Source of the DNA: Methanoregula sp.
Lineage (GTDB): Archaea > Halobacteriota > Methanomicrobia > Methanomicrobiales > Methanospirillaceae
Direction of reading: 5' to 3'
Length of the DNA: 9,578 nt
NCBI GenBank assembly: GCA_028711405.1
Contig: JAQTSH010000035.1
Span: 1,585-11,162, forward strand
Position numbers and translations under genes: made by a program. The notes beneath the pieces were generated by a model. It had not been told where the DNA came from. It did no database searches and saw only the letters and a list, made by a program, of their open reading frames with translations. Shown here one piece after another: positions 5,971-9,578 of this stretch (within the stretch, counting starts at the first letter, position 1; the number at the start of each line of letters is the position of its first letter).

Positions 5971-6072
5971 ATGCCGTACAACACAGCGAACGAAATCCGG
6001 ACCATTACGGAACAACCAGAAAAAATTCCAACAAGTAAAATTCCGGAGGTTTCACAGCGCAAAAATGAATGA
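5971..6072 (+). CDS. Possible 33-residue small ORF
   Basis: An ATG at 5971 is preceded by GAGGA (5960-5964) with a six-base spacer, a good ribosome-binding arrangement, and the frame runs to a TGA at 6070-6072. The product would be polar and charged (beginning MPYNTANEIRT), with no membrane segment or known motif. The same frame is open back to 5830 but without another good start. It may be a leader peptide, a small protein or chance. Confidence 0.2.
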   Translation: MPYNTANEIRTITEQPEKIPTSKIPEVSQRKNE

Positions 6073-6091
6073 TTTTTTACGGCAGAAAACG

Positions 6092-6124
6092 ATGGCATAC
6101 ACCAGCATGAAGTGCCATAAATAG
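6092..6124 (+). promoter_or_regulatory. paaK operon promoter with an inverted repeat beside the TATA box
   Basis: ATGGCA (6092-6097) and TGCCAT (6113-6118) form a 6-bp inverted repeat with a 15-base spacer. The right arm runs directly into ATAAATAGT (6116-6124), the best TATA candidate for the operon. A regulator bound to the repeat would compete with TBP/TFB. The TATA position implies a very short leader before the start at 6157. Confidence 0.4.
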
Positions 6125-6146
6125 TATGTCATGCAATAGCATAACT

Positions 6147-6150
6147 GAGG
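6147..6150 (+). promoter_or_regulatory. Ribosome-binding site deciding the first paaK start
   Basis: GAGG directly abuts an ATG at 6151 but stands six bases before the ATG at 6157. The normal spacing favours 6157, which also gives an N-terminus (MFWDKKIE) that lines up with that of the downstream paralogue (MKCWDPRIE). Confidence 0.6.
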
Positions 6151-6156
6151 ATGCGG

Positions 6157-7449
6157 ATGTTCTGGGATAAAAAAATTGAAACATTGAACCCTGCCGAACT
6201 GGCGGCACTTCAACTAAAACGCCTGAAAAAAACCCTGCATCAGGCAAACAATGTCGAATTTTACCGGGCGGGTTTCGCTCGTGCCGGGATCAAACCCCCG
6301 GATATCAGGACACTTGATGATATCCAGAAACTTCCCTTTACAAAAAAACAGGACCTGAGGGATGGATACCCGTTCGGTTTCTTCGCGGTACCGCTAAAAG
6401 AGATCGTAAGGATTCACACCACATCCGGCACAACCGGAAAACCCACGGTAGTGGGATATACACGAAAGGATCTTGACAACTGGTCGGGACTGATCGCCCG
6501 AAACATGACCATGATCGGGATCACAGCGGACGACGTCTTCCAGAACATGGTGAATTACGGGATGTTCACCGGGGGACTGGGGTTTCATTACGGTGCGGAA
6601 AAGATCGGCATGACGGTCATTCCCAGTGCAACGGGAAATACCAGACGCCAGATCGAGATGATCAATGATTTCGGCGTGACGGCGATCCACTGCACGCCCA
6701 GTTACGCGATGCACTTATCAGAAGTCGCAGAATCTGCGGGAATCACGTTTAAGACATTAAAGACCGGTATCTTCGGTGCTGAACCGTGGTCGGAAACTCT
6801 CCGGAGTACACTTGAATCCCGGCTCGGTGTGACCGCGTATGATTCCTATGGCTTGAGTGAATTGTTCGGTCCCGGCGTCGCGTTCGAATGCCCTGAACGG
6901 GACGGGCTCCATATCTGGCACGACAGTTATCTCGTGGAGATCATCGATCCGAAGACCGGGGAACGTGTAAGTGACGGAGAACGGGGAGAACTCGTAGTGA
7001 CCCCGCTTGTCAAGGAGGCAATGCCCCTTCTCCGGTACCGCACCGGAGACGTGACCATGCTGATGGAGGACGGATGTCTTTGTGGCAGGGGAAAGAAGAT
7101 CGCACGGATCACGGGCAGAAGTGATGACATGCTGGTTATACGCGGCATCAACGTATTTCCCTCCCAGATTGAGCATGTCCTCTTAAAGATCCCGGAAGTG
7201 GGAAATCAATTTATGGTATACGTAGATAGAATTAATCACCTGGATGAGATGACTGTTGAAGTAGAGATCAACAGGGAGTTTTTCAGTGGCGAACTCGCAG
7301 ATCTCGCAAAGATCCAGATAAAGGTCGTTAAGGAACTGCGCGACGTTCTTGAACTCAGGACGACGGTCAAACTGGTCGAGCCGGGTTCGCTGCCACGATT
7401 TGAGGGAAAATCGAAACGAGTAATTGACCGGAGAGGTGAGATATTTTGA
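6157..7449 (+). CDS. paaK: Phenylacetate-CoA ligase paralogue 1 (aryl-CoA synthetase)
   Basis: This 430-residue cytoplasmic adenylate-forming enzyme activates an aryl acid with ATP and CoA to the aryl-CoA. In methanogens such ligases are linked to indolepyruvate ferredoxin oxidoreductase and aromatic amino acid synthesis from aryl acetates. Visible motifs are the P-loop TSGTTGKP (residues 89-96), YGLSEL (231-236), RTGD (295-298), the hinge GRSDDM (320-325) with IRGINVFPSQIE, and catalytic Lys418 in FEGKSK. Cys245, the His in GLHIWHD and CLCG (307-310) form a Cys/His cluster that may bind zinc, as suggested for some PaaK proteins. It overlaps the next paaK by four bases (TTGA). Roughly half of its residues match the downstream paralogue, and the substrate-pocket region around 132-165 differs, so the two probably prefer different aryl acids. 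Confidence 0.9.
   Translation: MFWDKKIETLNPAELAALQLKRLKKTLHQANNVEFYRAGFARAGIKPPDIRTLDDIQKLPFTKKQDLRDGYPFGFFAVPLKEIVRIHTTSGTTGKPTVVGYTRKDLDNWSGLIARNMTMIGITADDVFQNMVNYGMFTGGLGFHYGAEKIGMTVIPSATGNTRRQIEMINDFGVTAIHCTPSYAMHLSEVAESAGITFKTLKTGIFGAEPWSETLRSTLESRLGVTAYDSYGLSELFGPGVAFECPERDGLHIWHDSYLVEIIDPKTGERVSDGERGELVVTPLVKEAMPLLRYRTGDVTMLMEDGCLCGRGKKIARITGRSDDMLVIRGINVFPSQIEHVLLKIPEVGNQFMVYVDRINHLDEMTVEVEINREFFSGELADLAKIQIKVVKELRDVLELRTTVKLVEPGSLPRFEGKSKRVIDRRGEIF
7433..7440 (+). promoter_or_regulatory. Strong Shine-Dalgarno for the TTG start of the second paaK
   Basis: GAGGTGAG, a near-complete match to the archaeal 16S 3' end, lies inside the last codons of the first paaK and ends five bases before the TTG at 7446. 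It supports the unusual TTG initiation within the TTGA overlap. Confidence 0.75.
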
Positions 7450-8747
7450 AGTGCTGGGACCCGCGAATTGAGGAGATGCCAAAAGAGGATCTCCAGAAGA
7501 TGCAGTACAAACTGTTAAAGAGTCTGGTGTATCGCCTGTACAGTTTTTCGCCTTTTTATCATGAACGCATGAAGGAAGAAAAGGTTCACCCGGATGATAT
7601 CCGGGAACTCGCGGATGTACAGAAACTCCCGTTCATGTTCAAGCGTGACCTGCGGGACAATTACCCGGACAAGATTTTCACGGCAACGCAGGAAGAACTG
7701 GTGCGATACCATGTCTCAAGCGGCACCACCGGAAAACCCACGGTCGTCGGCTACACCCAGAATGACTTAAACCTCTGGACTACATCACTGGCACGGGGGC
7801 TCACATCCATCGGACTTGGCAGGGGCGATGTGATCCAGGTCAGTTACGGGTATGGATTGTTCACTGGCGGGCTCGGCATGCACTACGGTGCGGAGCGGAT
7901 CGGCGCCACGGTGCTTCCCACCAGTGTCGGAAACACCGAGCGCCAGATCGAACTGATGCAGGATCTCGGCGCCACCGCGATCGCCTGCACGCCGTCATAC
8001 CTCCTTCACATCGGCGAAGTGGCAGAGAAGATGGGCGTGAGCATCAAGAAGGATACAAAACTCCGTGCGGGCATCCTTGGCGCAGAACCCTGGACGGACC
8101 GGATGCGGACGCGTATCGAAGATTGGCTGGGTATCAAAGCCTATGACATCTATGGCACAAGCGAACTCTCCGGACCGATGTACACGGAATGTGCCGAACA
8201 GAAGGGGTTCCATATCTGGTCGGATATCGCTCTTGTGGAGATCATCGATCCAAAGACCGGCGAATCTCTTGAGCCGGGGGAGAAAGGGGAGATCACGATC
8301 ACGATGCTCCAGAAGGAAGCGCTCCCGATGATCCGGTACCGCATTGGCGATATCACGATGGTTGAAGATGGGGTCTGTCCCTGCGGCAGGACACATCCCC
8401 GGATCCAGCGGATCCAGGGCAGGGTGGATGACATGCTGATCATCCGAGGGATTAACGTCTTCCCGTCCCAGGTCGAATATGCGTTAATGGCGATTCCTGA
8501 AGTCGGTCAGCACTTCCAGATCATTGTCGAGCGGAAAGGTGCGCTTGATGATATGCTTGTCAAGGTGGAGCTGAACAAGGAATCCTTCAGTGATAAGATC
8601 CAGGACATCATGAATGTCCGGGAAAAAGTCGAACACCGGCTGAGAAACTCCTTAAACGTGAATGTGAATGTCGAACTTGTCGAGCCGGGATCATTGCCAC
8701 GATATGAAGGTAAGTCAAAGAAAGTAATTGATAAGAGGTTATTGTGA
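7446..8747 (+). CDS. paaK: Phenylacetate-CoA ligase paralogue 2 (aryl-CoA synthetase)
   Basis: This is a second aryl-CoA ligase of 433 residues. It carries SSGTTGKP (residues 91-98), YGTSEL (236-241), RIGD (299-302), the hinge GRVDDM (325-330) followed by IRGINVFPSQVE, catalytic Lys423 in YEGKSK, and the Cys/His cluster TEC / GFHIW / CPCG. It starts at TTG, overlapping the stop of paralogue 1, so both are translated from one message. Compared with paralogue 1 it has SSG for TSG, a different pocket loop (VSYGYGLFTGGLGMHYG) and the more usual CPCGR motif, and is closer to the typical methanogen PaaK found with IorAB and an ACT protein. Its stop overlaps the ACT gene start by one base (TGATG). 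The most likely substrates are phenylacetate, 4-hydroxyphenylacetate or indoleacetate, inferred from the family. Confidence 0.92.
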   Translation: MKCWDPRIEEMPKEDLQKMQYKLLKSLVYRLYSFSPFYHERMKEEKVHPDDIRELADVQKLPFMFKRDLRDNYPDKIFTATQEELVRYHVSSGTTGKPTVVGYTQNDLNLWTTSLARGLTSIGLGRGDVIQVSYGYGLFTGGLGMHYGAERIGATVLPTSVGNTERQIELMQDLGATAIACTPSYLLHIGEVAEKMGVSIKKDTKLRAGILGAEPWTDRMRTRIEDWLGIKAYDIYGTSELSGPMYTECAEQKGFHIWSDIALVEIIDPKTGESLEPGEKGEITITMLQKEALPMIRYRIGDITMVEDGVCPCGRTHPRIQRIQGRVDDMLIIRGINVFPSQVEYALMAIPEVGQHFQIIVERKGALDDMLVKVELNKESFSDKIQDIMNVREKVEHRLRNSLNVNVNVELVEPGSLPRYEGKSKKVIDKRLL

Positions 8748-9181
8748 TGGACACGAAAAATTTCATAATAAAACAGATTTCGATCTTTTCAGAGAACCGC
8801 CCCGGCAGACTGGCGTCGATTGCGCATGCGCTGGGAGAAGAGAAGATCAACATTCTCGCGTTCAGTATCGCGGAAGCGAACGGGTTTGGTGTCGTGCGGG
8901 CACTCGTTGATCACCCGGAGAAGGCATACAAAAAATTATCCTCGCTGGGATTCAACGTTGCGTTCACGGATGTGATCGCGGTGCAGATGCAGGACATCCC
9001 CGGAGGGTTGTACGAGATCGCCAAGGTGCTGGGGGATGCCCAGATCAACATTGAATACTCGTATGCCTACTCGGGCAGGGATGCAGCGGTCCTCATCCTC
9101 CGGGTGGATCTGGTTGAGGAGGCTATCGCGAAGATCCAACAATCCGGAGCGAAACTCCTCGAGCGCTCGGTCTTCCATTGA
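8747..9181 (+). CDS. Double ACT-domain amino-acid-binding protein
   Basis: This 144-residue protein consists only of two ACT domains: residues 9-75 (ISIFSENRPGRLASIAHALG, then INILAFSIAE) and 77-140 (VQMQDIPGGLYEIAKVLG, then INIEYSYAY). The PGRL and PGGL turns are where ACT domains bind amino acids at dimer interfaces. There is no DNA-binding or catalytic domain, so it is likely a small-molecule sensor. Methanogen genomes commonly place such a protein right after paaK (annotated as ACT domain protein), which suggests aromatic amino acid feedback on the ligase or IOR pathway. The ATG at 8747 is preferred over the GTG at 8744 because GAGGT (8735-8739) is then seven bases away. The start overlaps the paaK stop by one base. 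A T5 tract follows the stop. Confidence 0.9.
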   Translation: MDTKNFIIKQISIFSENRPGRLASIAHALGEEKINILAFSIAEANGFGVVRALVDHPEKAYKKLSSLGFNVAFTDVIAVQMQDIPGGLYEIAKVLGDAQINIEYSYAYSGRDAAVLILRVDLVEEAIAKIQQSGAKLLERSVFH

Positions 9182-9194
9182 CCGTGCTGCACCA

Positions 9195-9304
9195 TTTTTC
9201 GGGTACTGTTCTTACGATTATTACTGTCCGTCGGCATCAAACGGCTTCTTCAACGGTTCGCGATACTATCCGACAGTGTCATGTTCGTCACTGACCCGGT
9301 TTTT
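9195..9304 (+). terminator. Weak T-tract terminators after the paaK-ACT operon
   Basis: T5 tracts occur at 9195-9199, 14 bases after the ACT stop, and at 9300-9304, just before the convergent neighbour. Archaeal termination at such tracts is plausible. No comparable tract serves the minus-strand gene in this gap. Confidence 0.3.
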
Positions 9305-9311
9305 GGCGGGA

Positions 9312-9578
9312 TCAGGTACGTTTCTCCCATTTGACCAGTTCAGCCACGACCGAGAGGGTACTGCCCCGCCGGATCTCTTCGCGGATCCGTGCTTCCGACT
9401 TTTTCACCTCAAGTGCTCTCCGGGCAATCTCATATGCACGTTCACGGGGGATCACGACCACGCCACTTTCATCCCCGACAATCCAGTCCCCGCGATGTAC
9501 CTGCTGCCCCCCGCACTGGATCTCGGCATTGATCTCGCCAAATCCCTTGGGTTCGCCGGCATTAGGCACGACCGCCCG
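9312..9578 (-). CDS. RraA-like / hexulose-phosphate synthase fusion, C-terminal part (partial)
   Basis: The reading frame enters from beyond the window's right edge and ends at a TGA at 9314-9312. The 88 visible residues begin RAVVPNAGEPKGFGEINAEI and continue with CGGQQVHRGDWIVGD, SGVVVIPRERAYEIARRALE and a charged terminal helix (KKSEARIREEIRRG). This is the C-terminal part of the RraA-like fold. In Methanomicrobiales and related methanogens this domain is usually fused behind 3-hexulose-6-phosphate synthase, annotated as a bifunctional hexulose-phosphate synthase / ribonuclease regulator, which makes ribulose-5-phosphate via the reverse ribulose monophosphate route. The fusion itself cannot be seen here. 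The GTG at 9569 is not the start, because the homology continues past it. It converges on the paaK-ACT operon. Confidence 0.85.
   Translation of the reverse strand, partial: RAVVPNAGEPKGFGEINAEIQCGGQQVHRGDWIVGDESGVVVIPRERAYEIARRALEVKKSEARIREEIRRGSTLSVVAELVKWEKRT

Larger units (their letters stand above)
5811..6150. other. Divergent regulatory region between cas1 and the paaK operon
   Basis: These 340 bases separate the divergent cas1 and paaK genes. The left end holds the cas1 promoter, the right end the paaK promoter with an inverted repeat, and the middle holds one possible small ORF (5971-6072). No CRISPR-like direct repeats, transposon ends or tRNA are visible. The opposing frame from 6098 to 5904 is open for 64 codons but has no recognisable features. 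Confidence 0.5.

Noticed and set aside
5904..6098. A 64-codon minus-strand open frame upstream of cas1
   Set aside because: No ribosome-binding site or family features, and the composition looks like non-coding DNA read by chance.
4863..6150. A casposon
   Set aside because: No family B DNA polymerase, HTH or HNH genes, terminal inverted repeats or target-site duplication are visible, and the Cas1 metal site is altered.
9223..9277. Inverted repeat ACTGTC ... GACAGT in the ACT-RraA gap
   Set aside because: Only six matching bases with a long spacer and no adjoining T-tract, so it is within chance expectation.
1..9578. A CRISPR array accompanying cas1
   Set aside because: No set of regularly spaced 24-40 base direct repeats was seen anywhere in the window on either strand.
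1..9578. tRNA, rRNA or riboswitch genes
   Set aside because: No cloverleaf with the expected GTTCRANNC arm, no rRNA-like segment and no recognised riboswitch core was found by eye.

Overview
This window looks like chromosomal DNA of a methanogenic archaeon, most likely of the order Methanomicrobiales (species not identifiable from sequence alone). The evidence is a methanogen/haloarchaeal DUF5806-type protein coupled to MobB, an archaeal GlmM with the GGEGNGG sugar-binding loop, a PaaK/PaaK/ACT-domain operon of the kind methanogens use with indolepyruvate oxidoreductase, the C-terminus of a hexulose-phosphate synthase/RraA-type protein, AT-rich archaeal TATA boxes, and Shine-Dalgarno sequences of the GAGGTGA type.

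Layout. Positions 1-139 hold the 3' end of an unrecognised plus-strand gene, followed by a small exported protein (212-724). Positions 697-1146 carry what reads as the decayed C-terminal half of a dihydroorotase-like amidohydrolase on the minus strand, broken over three frames. After a promoter region with an inverted octamer repeat comes a plus-strand block: DUF5806-type protein (1494-2333), mobB (2330-2764, ATGA overlap), an ambiguous 210-base stretch, and glmM (2978-4342). A 243-base gap contains three T-tracts (minus sense) and a striking 26-bp palindrome, and leads to acylphosphatase (4586-4879). This runs convergently into, and overlaps by 17 bases, a stand-alone cas1 on the minus strand (4863-5795). 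Divergent from cas1, after 340 bases of regulatory-looking DNA, is a translationally coupled operon of two phenylacetate-CoA ligase paralogues and a double-ACT-domain protein (6157-9181). The window ends in the 3' part of a minus-strand RraA-like gene.

How the genes relate. The paaK-paaK-ACT cassette probably activates aryl acetates for aromatic amino acid synthesis, with the ACT protein as an amino-acid sensor. mobB serves the molybdo/tungstopterin guanine dinucleotide cofactor used by formylmethanofuran and formate dehydrogenases. glmM feeds UDP-GlcNAc synthesis. The most unusual item is the orphan Cas1: it has no cas2, cas4, effector genes, CRISPR array or casposon polymerase nearby, and it appears to have lost two of the conserved catalytic metal-site residues (Glu to Ser, His to Tyr) while keeping the rest of the fold motifs. 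This suggests a Cas1-derived protein with a non-nuclease role.
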